Positions 52,881-60,734 of a stretch of 64,000 bases of DNA are shown in pieces. A model generated the notes under the pieces. It was given only the letters and a program-made list of their open reading frames with translations, was not told where the DNA came from and ran no database searches. Each line of letters starts with the position of its first letter. The stretch's first letter is position 1. The DNA is taken from NCBI RefSeq assembly GCF_031456495.1, contig NZ_JAVDUW010000001.1:1612001-1676000 (forward strand). The letters run 5' to 3'. The translations under genes were made by a program, and so were the position numbers. Origin of the DNA: Pedococcus sp031456495 (GTDB lineage: Bacteria; Actinomycetota; Actinomycetes; Actinomycetales; Dermatophilaceae).

Positions 52881-54881
52881 GTGCACGGGGTAGGCCCTTC
52901 GACGGTGCTCGGCGGCCGGTACGCCGTCCAGCGACGCCTGGAGCAGCTGACCCGCGGCGAGCGCTGGTCGGCCCACGACACCACCCTCGACCGGGACGTC
53001 GTCGTGGTCTGCTTCGCCGAGACCGAGTCGCACGCCGACGCCACCCTCGATGCCGCCCGCCGTGCGGCAGGCATCGACAACGCGCGCCTCGTGCGCGTCC
53101 TGGACGTGGGCCGGTCCGAGGGGATCGCCTTCTTCGTGGAGGAGCTGCTGCGCGACGCGCACACCCTCACCCAGCTGCTCGAGCAGGGCGGCCTGCCCGC
53201 CGAGGAGGCGCGCCGGGTCGCCGGCGAGGCCGCGACCGGCCTCGAGGCCGCCCGTGGCCGGGGCCTGCACCACCTCCGCCTCACCCCGCACGCCGTGCTC
53301 CGCGGCCCCGACGGCACCGTCAAGGTGCGCGGGCTGGCCACCGCGGCCGCCATGGCGGAGGTCGAGGACGTCGAGCCGGACGTCGCCGCCCGCACCGACG
53401 CGGTGGGCATCGTGGCGATCACGTATGCCGCGCTGACCAGCCGCTGGCCGCTGCCCGGCACGGGTGCCGGGCTGGAGGCGGCGCCGCACGTGATCAGCGG
53501 GGTGCCCGCGCCGTCGGAGATCGCGGCCGGCGTCCCGGGTGACCTCGACGCCCTGTGCCGCCTCACGCTGAACGAGGACCAGGGCCCGCTCACCCCCGGC
53601 GACTTCGCGAGCCAGATCGCGCCCTGGGCGACGTCCCAGGTGGCCGGGATCGCCGCGTCCGCCCGGGAGGACGACTCGAACCCGACCGTGGCCCTCCCGC
53701 TGGCCGACCTGCCCTGGGCGACCGACGCCACCGGCCAGCAGCCCGCTCCCGCGTCGGCGGGTGCCGCCGGCGCCGACCCCCAGGCGACCCAGGTCCTGCC
53801 GGCGCCACCGGCCGGCGAGCTGCACCCCGCCACCCCGGTCGACCACGCGGCCACGCCCACAGCGCCCCTGCGCTTCGAGCCCGCCGGTGCTGCCACGACC
53901 GACCTCGGGACCGAGACGGGCGACGACGGCACGTCCGGCCCCCCGCGCGGCGCCGCTGCAGCCGCCGGTGCCGCCGCCGCGGCGGGCGCCGTGGGGTCCG
54001 CGCTGGGGACCGCCGGACAGGCTGCCGGTCACGCGGCTGCGGATGCCGCCCACAAGGTCGGCAGCTTCGCCCGCGCCACGGCGGACAAGGCGGCGGAGCG
54101 CCGGGCCCAGCGCCAGGCCGCGCAGGAGCGGGCCGAGGCGCGCCGGATCAGCCTCGACGACGCCCTCGTCGAGACCGGCGAGCCCCTGGACCCGCCGCTG
54201 CCCCTCCTCCCGCAGGAGCTGTCCGCCCCGCCGACCCGCGACCAGTCCAAGATGGTGCTCGGCATCATCGCCCTGTTCCTCGTCCTGGTCACCGTCCTGG
54301 GTGTCTGGGGCGTCTCCCGGATCGGCTCCAACACCGACCTGGGCCTCGGCAGTGCCCCCACCCCCCGGGGCACCGTCACGGTCACGGCCCCCCCGGCCAC
54401 GGTGACCCCCGGCCAGAGCGCCACCACCACGGGCGGCGCCCAGGGCGGCGAGCCGTACCCGGTCCTCGGCGCCACCGGCTACGACCCGGAAGGCGACAAC
54501 GCCGAGCGCAACGGCGAGGCACCGCGCGTGTACGACGGCAAGACCAGCACGTTCTGGAGCTCGGAGGGGTACGCCAGCGCCAACCTCGGCGGGCTCAAGA
54601 AGGGCGTCGGCGTGCGGCTCGACCTCGGCCAGGTGCGGGCGGTCCACTCCGTGCGGATCGTGCTGCCGGACGCCGCGGACGTCACCGTCTCCGTCGGGCC
54701 CGACCGCAACCGCGACACCGCCACCGAGATCGGGTCCACGTCCGGGAAGTCCGGCACGATCACCCTCACCAAGGACGGCGCCCCGGTCCAGGGCCAGTAC
54801 GTCTTCGTCTGGTTCACCCAGCTCTCGCAGGTCTCCGACGGCCGCTACCGGGCGACGCTCGCCGAGGTCACCGTCCGCTGA
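52881..54881 (+). CDS. Membrane pseudokinase with discoidin-like extracellular domain (MviN-C-like)
   Basis: 666 residues from GTG 52881. The N-terminal 260 residues have a kinase fold (LGGRYAVQRRLEQLTRGERWSAHDTTLDRDVVVVCF) but lack catalysis: no glycine-rich loop, the Lys of VAVK is lost, HRD is HLRLTPHAVL and DFG is VRGLATA. A disordered Ala/Pro-rich linker and basic coiled segment (KAAERRAQRQAAQERAEARR) lead to one helix (MVLGIIALFLVLVTVLGVWGV, about 457-477) and a C-terminal F5/8 (discoidin)-like carbohydrate-binding domain (ATGYDPEGDNAERNGEAP, STFWSSEGY). In mycobacteria this module recruits FhaA to MurJ. Here it is probably the same regulator as a stand-alone protein. Confidence 0.85.
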   Translation: MHGVGPSTVLGGRYAVQRRLEQLTRGERWSAHDTTLDRDVVVVCFAETESHADATLDAARRAAGIDNARLVRVLDVGRSEGIAFFVEELLRDAHTLTQLLEQGGLPAEEARRVAGEAATGLEAARGRGLHHLRLTPHAVLRGPDGTVKVRGLATAAAMAEVEDVEPDVAARTDAVGIVAITYAALTSRWPLPGTGAGLEAAPHVISGVPAPSEIAAGVPGDLDALCRLTLNEDQGPLTPGDFASQIAPWATSQVAGIAASAREDDSNPTVALPLADLPWATDATGQQPAPASAGAAGADPQATQVLPAPPAGELHPATPVDHAATPTAPLRFEPAGAATTDLGTETGDDGTSGPPRGAAAAAGAAAAAGAVGSALGTAGQAAGHAAADAAHKVGSFARATADKAAERRAQRQAAQERAEARRISLDDALVETGEPLDPPLPLLPQELSAPPTRDQSKMVLGIIALFLVLVTVLGVWGVSRIGSNTDLGLGSAPTPRGTVTVTAPPATVTPGQSATTTGGAQGGEPYPVLGATGYDPEGDNAERNGEAPRVYDGKTSTFWSSEGYASANLGGLKKGVGVRLDLGQVRAVHSVRIVLPDAADVTVSVGPDRNRDTATEIGSTSGKSGTITLTKDGAPVQGQYVFVWFTQLSQVSDGRYRATLAEVTVR

Positions 54882-54897
54882 CCCGGGCGGCACGGGC

Positions 54898-55446
54898 ATG
54901 GGGGACACCTCGCTGCGGGAGCGCGACGACCGCGAGCTGATGCGCGCCCACGTCGAGGGCGATCCCGACGCGTTCGGTGAGCTGTTCCGGCGCCACCGCG
55001 ACCGCATGTGGGCGGTGGCGATGCGCACCACGGGCAACCGCGAGCTGGCCGCCGACTGCGTGCAGGACGCGTTCGTCTCCGCCTTCCGGCGGGCCGACTC
55101 CTACCGCGGCGACGCCGCGGTCACGACCTGGCTGCACCGCATCGTCGTCAACGCCTGCCTGGACCGCCTGCGGCGCGACCGGCCCACCAGCGAGCTGCCC
55201 GAGCGCGAGCTCGCCGACCGGCACGACGACCACGGCGCCGTCGACACCCGGCTCGACGTTCGCGAGGCGCTCGACCAGCTCCCCGAGGGCCAGCGGCTCG
55301 CGCTCGTGCTGGTCGACATGCACGGGCTGTCGGTCGTGGAGGCCGCCGCGGTCCTCGGCGTCGCCGAGGGCACGGTCAAGTCACGCTGCAGCCGGGGCCG
55401 CGAGGCCATGGCCAGGCTGCTGCGGGAACCTTCGGGGCAGTCGTGA
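54898..55446 (+). CDS. sigM: ECF sigma factor, SigM-like
   Basis: 182 residues from ATG 54898. Region 2 (DPDAFGELFRRHRDRMWAVAMRTTGNRELAADCVQDAFVSAFRRADSYRGDAAVTTWLHRIVVNACLDRLRR) and region 4 (LPEGQRLALVLVDMHGLSVVEAAAVLGVAEGTVKSRCSRGREAM) are complete. The location before a membrane anti-sigma and trxBA matches mycobacterial sigM, which responds to envelope and oxidative stress. 16 bp after the pseudokinase stop. Confidence 0.94.
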   Translation: MGDTSLRERDDRELMRAHVEGDPDAFGELFRRHRDRMWAVAMRTTGNRELAADCVQDAFVSAFRRADSYRGDAAVTTWLHRIVVNACLDRLRRDRPTSELPERELADRHDDHGAVDTRLDVREALDQLPEGQRLALVLVDMHGLSVVEAAAVLGVAEGTVKSRCSRGREAMARLLREPSGQS

Positions 55447-55570
55447 CGTCCTACCCATGTCGCCACCGCAGCGCGGCCGCCCGTCGCCCGGGTGGTCCCC
55501 CGGCTCCCGAGCCGGCACCGATCGGCGACACCCGCAGCCCGTTCCCGTACTCGATCCGGAGGTCGTCGTG

Positions 55571-56356
55571 GTGAGCACCCCGCCCGTGCCGCCGGACCCC
55601 GACGACCTCGACGAGGACCCCACCGGCATCCGCGCGCTCCTCGGCTCCCTGCCCGACCCCGGGCCGATGCCCGACGACCTCGTCGCCCGGATCCAGGCCT
55701 CCCTCACGGCCGAGCAGGAGGCCCGGCGCCGGCACGACGGGTCCAACGGCGCCACCGTGGTCCCGCTGGCCCCACGTCGCCGCTGGGGCTGGAAGCAACT
55801 CGGTGTGGCCGCGGCGGCCGTCGCCGCCGTGGCCGTCGGCCTCCCTGCGCTGGCCGGCGGCGGCCTCGGCGGGGTGACGGCCCTGCTGGCCGGTGAGTCC
55901 TCCTCCGGCTCGGCGGGGAGTGCGGAGAGCAGCGCGATGTCGTCCCCGGCCCTGACCCCGCCCTCTGACGGTGCGACGAGCCCGGGCATCGCCGTCGGCG
56001 AACGCGCCCCCGGAGCGACCGGCGCGGTCACGCTCGTGGGCACCGGCACGGCATACACCGCCGCCGCGCTGGTCCAGCAGGTCCGCGCCAGTCGCGAGAA
56101 CGGCACCTCACCGGGCAAGGGCGCGCCGGCCGGCGCCGCGGGCCCCGCAGAGAGCAAGGAGGGGCTGCGCGCCTGCCTGACCACGCTCGGCGTCGAGGCC
56201 TGGATGCCGGTGTGGGCCGACGTCGCGAGCTACGAGGGCCGCGAGGCGGTCGTGGCCGTGGTCAGCAGCGACACCGGCCAGCAGGTGTATGCCGTGGGGC
56301 CCGAGTGCGACCGCACCCACCCGGCGCGCCTGGCCGGCCCCGTCCCGCTCCCCTGA
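55571..56356 (+). CDS. Membrane anti-sigma factor (RsmA-like)
   Basis: About 261 residues from GTG 55571 (GGAGG 8 nt upstream; GTG 55568 also possible). N-terminal cytoplasmic segment DPTGIRALLGSLPDPGPMPDDLVARIQASLTAEQEARR is the kind that binds sigma factor; a helix near residues 78-98 (LGVAAAAVAAVAVGLPALAGGG) crosses the membrane; the outer part is Ser/Ala/Gly-rich with a small C-terminal domain holding two cysteines. No HxxxCxxC zinc motif. The gap 55447-55570 shows no further gene. Would hold SigM inactive until an envelope signal. Confidence 0.82.
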   Translation: MSTPPVPPDPDDLDEDPTGIRALLGSLPDPGPMPDDLVARIQASLTAEQEARRRHDGSNGATVVPLAPRRRWGWKQLGVAAAAVAAVAVGLPALAGGGLGGVTALLAGESSSGSAGSAESSAMSSPALTPPSDGATSPGIAVGERAPGATGAVTLVGTGTAYTAAALVQQVRASRENGTSPGKGAPAGAAGPAESKEGLRACLTTLGVEAWMPVWADVASYEGREAVVAVVSSDTGQQVYAVGPECDRTHPARLAGPVPLP

Positions 56357-56391
56357 GCACCCGGCGTGCCGCAGGCCTCCGGGCGGTTCGT

Positions 56392-56417
56392 GGAACACAA
56401 AGGCCCTACGATCGGTT
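56392..56417 (+). promoter_or_regulatory. SigR/SigH-type promoter of trxBA, with a 5' hairpin
   Basis: GGAAC (56392-56396), 18 bp, then GTT (56415-56417) closely follows the GGAAT-N18/19-GTT pattern of disulfide-stress sigma factors that drive trxBA in Streptomyces and mycobacteria. TACGAT (56407-56412) is also a possible housekeeping -10. In the leader, CACCGC/GCGGTG (56429-56445) can pair around ATGTA. Confidence 0.65.
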
Positions 56418-56479
56418 GACGTACTCGACACCGCATGTAGCGGTGCTCCCACTTCTCGACCACAAGGGGCTGTAGCCGC

Positions 56480-57517
56480 GTGAGCACCACCGCACCTGCC
56501 GACATCCGCAGTCTGATCATCATCGGGTCCGGCCCGGCGGGGTACACGGCAGCCGTCTACGCCGCACGCGCGAACCTGCGTCCCGTGCTCTTCGAGGGCG
56601 CCGTCACTGCCGGTGGCGCGTTGATGAACACGACCGAGGTGGAGAACTTCCCCGGTTTCCGCGACGGCATCATGGGCCCGGAGCTCATGGAGAACATGCG
56701 CGCCCAGGCCGAGCGCTTCGGCGCCGAGATCATCACCGACGACGTCGAGTCCGTCTCGCTCGAGGGCGACGTCAAGGTCGTCACCGACGCCGAGGGCAAC
56801 ACCTGGCGCGCCCACGCCGTCATCCTCGCCATGGGGTCGGCGTACCGCGAGCTCGGGCTGCCGGACGAGAAGCGCCTGTCCGGCCACGGCGTCTCGTGGT
56901 GTGCCACCTGTGACGGGTTCTTCTTCCGCGACCAGGACATCGCGGTCGTGGGCGGTGGTGACTCCGCCGTCGAGGAGGCCACGTTCCTGACCAAGTTCGC
57001 CAGGTCGGTGACGATCGTGCACCGCCGCGACGAGCTGCGGGCCAGCAAGATCATGGCGCAGCGCGCCCTGGACAACCCGAAGATCACGTTCGCCTGGAAC
57101 TCGGAGGTGGCCGAGATCCACGGCGACGCCAAGCTGACCGGCGTCACCCTGCGGGACACCGTCACCGGCGAGACCCGCGAGCTGCCTGTCACCGGCCTGT
57201 TCGTGGCGATCGGGCACGACCCGCGCAACGAGCTGCTCACCGGCACCACCGACGCCGAGAAGGTCGCCCTGGACGACGAGGGGTACGTGCTCGTCGAGGG
57301 CCGCACCACCCGCACGAACCTTCCCGGCGTCTTCGCGGCCGGCGACCTGGTCGACCACACCTACCGCCAGGCGATCACCGCGGCGGGCTCGGGCTGTGCG
57401 GCCGCCCTCGACGCCGAGAAGTACCTCGCCGAGCACCTCGAGGCGGGCGCCCCGGCGCAGTCCGAGGCGCTGATCGAGCAGGAGAACCCCGAGCACGCCA
57501 CCGTCGGCGTGCGCTGA
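56480..57517 (+). CDS. trxB: Thioredoxin-disulfide reductase
   Basis: 345 residues from GTG 56480. FAD site IIGSGPAGYTAAVYAARANL, redox-active WCATCDG, NADPH site VVGGGDSAVEEATFL and second FAD motif GVFAAGDLVDHTYRQAITAAGSGCAAA are all intact. Reduces thioredoxin with NADPH. AAGGGG lies upstream. Followed by trxA after 77 bp, one operon. Confidence 0.98.
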   Translation: MSTTAPADIRSLIIIGSGPAGYTAAVYAARANLRPVLFEGAVTAGGALMNTTEVENFPGFRDGIMGPELMENMRAQAERFGAEIITDDVESVSLEGDVKVVTDAEGNTWRAHAVILAMGSAYRELGLPDEKRLSGHGVSWCATCDGFFFRDQDIAVVGGGDSAVEEATFLTKFARSVTIVHRRDELRASKIMAQRALDNPKITFAWNSEVAEIHGDAKLTGVTLRDTVTGETRELPVTGLFVAIGHDPRNELLTGTTDAEKVALDDEGYVLVEGRTTRTNLPGVFAAGDLVDHTYRQAITAAGSGCAAALDAEKYLAEHLEAGAPAQSEALIEQENPEHATVGVR

Positions 57518-57594
57518 CCCACCGCTGTCACCGCGGCCTGCGACGCTGGCCGCGACCTTCAACCCCGTAGAGCACCACCGAAAGGAGCCCCCGA

Positions 57595-57921
57595 GTGGGA
57601 GCCATCAAGGACACCACGGACGCCACCTTCGAGGCCGACGTCCTCAAGAACGACAAGCCGGTCCTGGTGGACTTCTGGGCACCCTGGTGCGGCCCGTGCC
57701 GCGCCGTCGCCCCGATCCTCGAGGAGCTGGCCGAGCAGCACAAGGACAAGATCGAGGTCGTCAAGCTCAACACCGACGAGAACGTCCAGGTGAGCAGCCG
57801 CTACGGCATCACCGGCATCCCGACGCTCAACGTCTACGTGGGTGGCGAGGTCGTCAAGACCCTCGTCGGCGCCCTCCCCAAGCCCAAGCTGGTCCGCGAG
57901 CTCGCCGACTACCTGGGCTGA
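57595..57921 (+). CDS. trxA: Thioredoxin
   Basis: 108 residues from GTG 57595 with GAAAGGAG upstream. Active site WAPWCGPCR, cis-proline TGIPTLNVY, conserved DFWAP and the Lys/Gly of the fold. Main cytoplasmic dithiol reductant, partner of the preceding reductase. Confidence 0.99.
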   Translation: MGAIKDTTDATFEADVLKNDKPVLVDFWAPWCGPCRAVAPILEELAEQHKDKIEVVKLNTDENVQVSSRYGITGIPTLNVYVGGEVVKTLVGALPKPKLVRELADYLG

Positions 57922-57971
57922 TCCGCCTCGCGGCACCTCCGGGTGCCGCCGGCGCCGGTCCACGACGACGT

Positions 57972-58007
57972 ATGCCGGCCGCGTCCCTCTCCGGGACCGG
58001 CCGGCAT
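57972..58007 (+). terminator. Hairpin terminator after trxA
   Basis: ATGCCGGCCG (57972-57981) pairs with CGGCCGGCAT (57998-58007), extended inward by GTCCC/GGGAC with a TCTCC loop; flanking ACGACG/CGTCGT may lengthen it. The left arm contains part of an iterated GTATGCCG motif (57970-57977). No long U-run. Confidence 0.65.
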
Positions 58008-58054
58008 CGTCGTTCCCGGGGTGTCGTCGCCCCGGGTCCGGACCGCGGTTGAGG

Positions 58055-58084
58055 TTGGTGCGCGGCCCCCACCTGACCTAGGCT
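58055..58084 (+). promoter_or_regulatory. Promoter of cwlM
   Basis: TTGGTG (58055-58060), 18 bp, TAGGCT (58079-58084). The start codon follows at 58229, so the 5' untranslated region is about 140 nt, unusually long for this window; I saw no strong hairpin or riboswitch pattern in it. This entry and the terminator cover the 307-bp gap 57922-58228. Confidence 0.5.
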
Positions 58085-58228
58085 CGGACGTCACCACCAC
58101 CCCGGTGGTCCGTCGCCATGCGCCCCTGACCTGCACAGACGCGGTCGAGGCACCCCGACGGGCCCGCATCACCGCACCGTGCGAGCCCCGTCCAGTCCAC
58201 CCGTCCCGACCCGCCGCACGGAGGTCTC

Positions 58229-59404
58229 GTGTCCGACAGCAAGCAGGGCCTGCTGGGCCTCGGCAGCTCCGGCCCCGCCGTCGCCGACGTCCGGGCCCGG
58301 CTCGCCGCCCTCTCCCCCGCCCACCTGCCCGAGGGCGTTGCTCCGGCCGGCCCCGGGGGCGAGGAGGTGTTCGACGAGGGCCTCCAGCGAGCGGTCCGCG
58401 CCTTCCAGCAGCACAAGGGCCTCATCGTCGACGGCGTCGTGGGCGTCGAGACCTTCACGGCGCTCGACGGCGCCCGGTGGCACCTCGGCGACCGCCTCCT
58501 CGTGCACACCCCCGGCCACCTCATGCGCGGCGACGACGTCACCGCCTTGCAGGAGCGGCTGAACACCCTCGGCTTCACCGCCGGGCGGGTGGACGGTCGC
58601 TTCGGCCCCGAGACCGAGCGTGCGGTGCGGGCCTTCCAGCGCGCCTACGGCCTCCCCGGGGACGGGTCCGTCGGTCCCGCGACCCTGCGCGCCTTCCAGG
58701 ACCTGCGCCGGTCGGTCTCGGGTGGCTCCGCCACCGTGCTGCGTGAGCGCGAGCGGGTCCGCCGGTCGGGCCACAACCTCAGCGGGCGCACGGTCGTCCT
58801 CGACCCGGGCCACGGCGGCCAGAGCACGGGTGCCACCGGCAACGGCCTCGTCGAGTCCGAGATCGTCATGGACCTCGCCCGCCGCATCGAGGGGCGGCTC
58901 ACCGCCATCGGCGTCTCCGTCGTCTTCACCCGCACCGAGCACACCGACCCGACCGAGGAGGAACGCGCGGCGATCGCCAACGCAGCCGGGGCCGACGTGG
59001 TGCTGTCGCTGCACTGCGACTCCCACGAGGCCCAGGACGCCAGCGGCGTGGCCACCTTCTTCTTCGGCCGCGACCGCAAGACCGCCTGGTCCGCCGTCGG
59101 CGAGCAGCTCGCCGACCTCGTGCTGCGCGAGGTCGTCGCCCGCACCGGCCTGGCCAACTGCCGCTCGCACGGTCGCTCGTGGACCCTGCTGACGCACACG
59201 ACGATGCCTGCGGTCCGGGTGGAGGCGGGCTACCTGTCCCACCCCGAGGACGCCCGCCGGCTCGCCGACCCGGCCTTCCGCGACGTCCTCGCCGAGGCCG
59301 TCGTGGTCAGCCTGCAGCGCCTCTACCTCGGTGACGACGACACCGCGACCACCGGTGTCCTGCGCCTGGGCGACCTGCGCGCCTACCTCGCGGCCCACGG
59401 CTGA
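58229..59404 (+). CDS. cwlM: CwlM-like N-acetylmuramoyl-L-alanine amidase family protein
   Basis: 391 residues from GTG 58229 with GGAGG upstream and no signal peptide, so cytoplasmic. Two peptidoglycan-binding domains (about 10-80 and 95-160; LQRAVRAFQQHKGLIVDGVVG and ALQERLNTLGFTAGRVDGRFGPETERAVRAFQRAYGL) precede an Amidase_3 domain with the zinc residues in place: VVLDPGHGG, GLVESEI and LSLHCDSH, plus Glu in RVEAGYLSHPED. In mycobacteria the cytoplasmic CwlM is a PknB substrate that stimulates MurA rather than cutting walls; the same role is likely here. Confidence 0.92.
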   Translation: MSDSKQGLLGLGSSGPAVADVRARLAALSPAHLPEGVAPAGPGGEEVFDEGLQRAVRAFQQHKGLIVDGVVGVETFTALDGARWHLGDRLLVHTPGHLMRGDDVTALQERLNTLGFTAGRVDGRFGPETERAVRAFQRAYGLPGDGSVGPATLRAFQDLRRSVSGGSATVLRERERVRRSGHNLSGRTVVLDPGHGGQSTGATGNGLVESEIVMDLARRIEGRLTAIGVSVVFTRTEHTDPTEEERAAIANAAGADVVLSLHCDSHEAQDASGVATFFFGRDRKTAWSAVGEQLADLVLREVVARTGLANCRSHGRSWTLLTHTTMPAVRVEAGYLSHPEDARRLADPAFRDVLAEAVVVSLQRLYLGDDDTATTGVLRLGDLRAYLAAHG

Positions 59405-59429
59405 GGCAGCCCTCACGAGCCGCTTCCGA

Positions 59430-59492
59430 CATCACCCGACGAAGCCCGAATTCCCTTGCTGGACAAGGGAATTCGGGCTTCGTCGGGTGATG
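59430..59492. terminator. Perfect 29-bp inverted repeat between cwlM and parB
   Basis: Arms 59430-59458 and 59464-59492 match without error around a 5-nt loop. It separates two convergent genes and should act in both directions. No U-tract. The length and perfection are unusual for a plain terminator. Confidence 0.85.
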
Positions 59493-59551
59493 CGCAGTGG
59501 CGCGGCTCGTTCGGCGACCTGCCGGTTGGTGCAGTCGGGTGAGGCAGTCTG

Positions 59552-60721
59552 TCAGCCCCGCGGGTCCACACCCAGCAGGTCGACGATCCGATTGAGGTCC
59601 TCCACGGAGGCGAACTCCACCGTGAGCTTGCCCTTGCGCTGACCGAGGGCGATCGCGACGCGGGTGTCGAACCGGTCCGAGAGCCGGGCCGCCAGGTCGT
59701 CCAGCTGGGGGTGACGGCTGCCGGCTCGGGGCCGGCGCGGCTTGGCCTTGTCGCCGAGGTCACCTCCGAGGGCGACGATCTCCTCGACGCTGCGCACGCT
59801 GAGCCCCTCGGCCACGATGCGCTGGGCCAGGCGCTCCATGGCGCCCCCGTCCTCGAGGGAGAGCAGCGCGCGGGCGTGACCCGCGGACAGCACGCCGGCG
59901 GCGACCCGGCGGGCGACCATGGGCGGCAGCTTCAGCAGGCGTAGCGTGTTGGAGATCTGCGGGCGCGAGCGGCCGATCCGACCGGCGAGCTCGTCGTGGG
60001 TGCAGCCGAAGTCCTCGAGGAGCTGGCTGTAGGCCGCCGCCTCCTCCAGCGGGTTGAGCTGGCTGCGGTGCAGGTTCTCCAGGAGCGCGTCGCGCAGGAG
60101 GTCGTCGTCCTCGGTCTCCTTGACGATCGCGGGGACCGTCTCCTTGCCCGCCTCACGGGAGGCGCGCCAACGCCGCTCACCCATGATGAGCTCGTACCGC
60201 ACACCCTCGGGCACGTCGCCGTCCCGGCCCGCGGAGATGGGCCGGACGACGACGGGCTGGAGCACGCCGATCTCGCGGATGGAGTGGACGAGCTCGGCCA
60301 TGTCGTCCTCGTCGAACACCGAGCGCGGCTGGCGCGGGTTCGGCCGGATCTCGTCCAGCGGGATCTCGCCGTACGAGGCACCCGGCACCGGGGCGAGGCC
60401 CGTGTCCGCCGCCGCGCCCTCGGCGGTCTCGTCGGTACCGGCGTCCTGCGTCGCCGTCGCGTCACCCTGGGCGGAACCGGCGCCCGCGTCCTGCCCCGAC
60501 TTGTCGGAGGACCCGTCCCGCTGCGGGCCGGTCGTCGAGCCGGCCTGCTCCGCCGCCGCGGCCGCGTCTCCCGCTTCGGGCGCGACGTTGCCCTCGCCGT
60601 CGGTGGCAGCCGGGCGCTGGTCGGGGAAGAACACGTCGACCGGACGGCTGGTGGCGGTGGCGGGGGCGTTCGGGATCAGGGCGCCCAGGCCTCGGCCGAG
60701 CGCACGGCGCTTCTCACTCAT
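59552..60721 (-). CDS. parB: Chromosome-partitioning protein ParB
   Basis: 389 residues. KRRALGRGLGALIP start, an acidic Ala/Gly/Asp-rich linker (about 40-110), then the CTPase and parS-binding core: IPLDEIRPNPRQPRSVFDEDDMAELVHSIREIGVLQPVVVRP, GERRWRASREAG, the helix-turn-helix CTHDELAGRIGRSRPQISNTLRLLKLP, and the C-terminal dimer domain. Loads on the three parS sites found upstream and organises the origin region. Follows parA after 13 bp. Confidence 0.98.
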   Translation of the reverse strand: MSEKRRALGRGLGALIPNAPATATSRPVDVFFPDQRPAATDGEGNVAPEAGDAAAAAEQAGSTTGPQRDGSSDKSGQDAGAGSAQGDATATQDAGTDETAEGAAADTGLAPVPGASYGEIPLDEIRPNPRQPRSVFDEDDMAELVHSIREIGVLQPVVVRPISAGRDGDVPEGVRYELIMGERRWRASREAGKETVPAIVKETEDDDLLRDALLENLHRSQLNPLEEAAAYSQLLEDFGCTHDELAGRIGRSRPQISNTLRLLKLPPMVARRVAAGVLSAGHARALLSLEDGGAMERLAQRIVAEGLSVRSVEEIVALGGDLGDKAKPRRPRAGSRHPQLDDLAARLSDRFDTRVAIALGQRKGKLTVEFASVEDLNRIVDLLGVDPRG

Positions 60722-60734
60722 CGCTGGTTCTCTC

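Noticed and set aside
58085..58228. A riboswitch in the long cwlM leader
   Set aside because: No conserved aptamer pattern or strong hairpins could be recognised; only the length is unusual.
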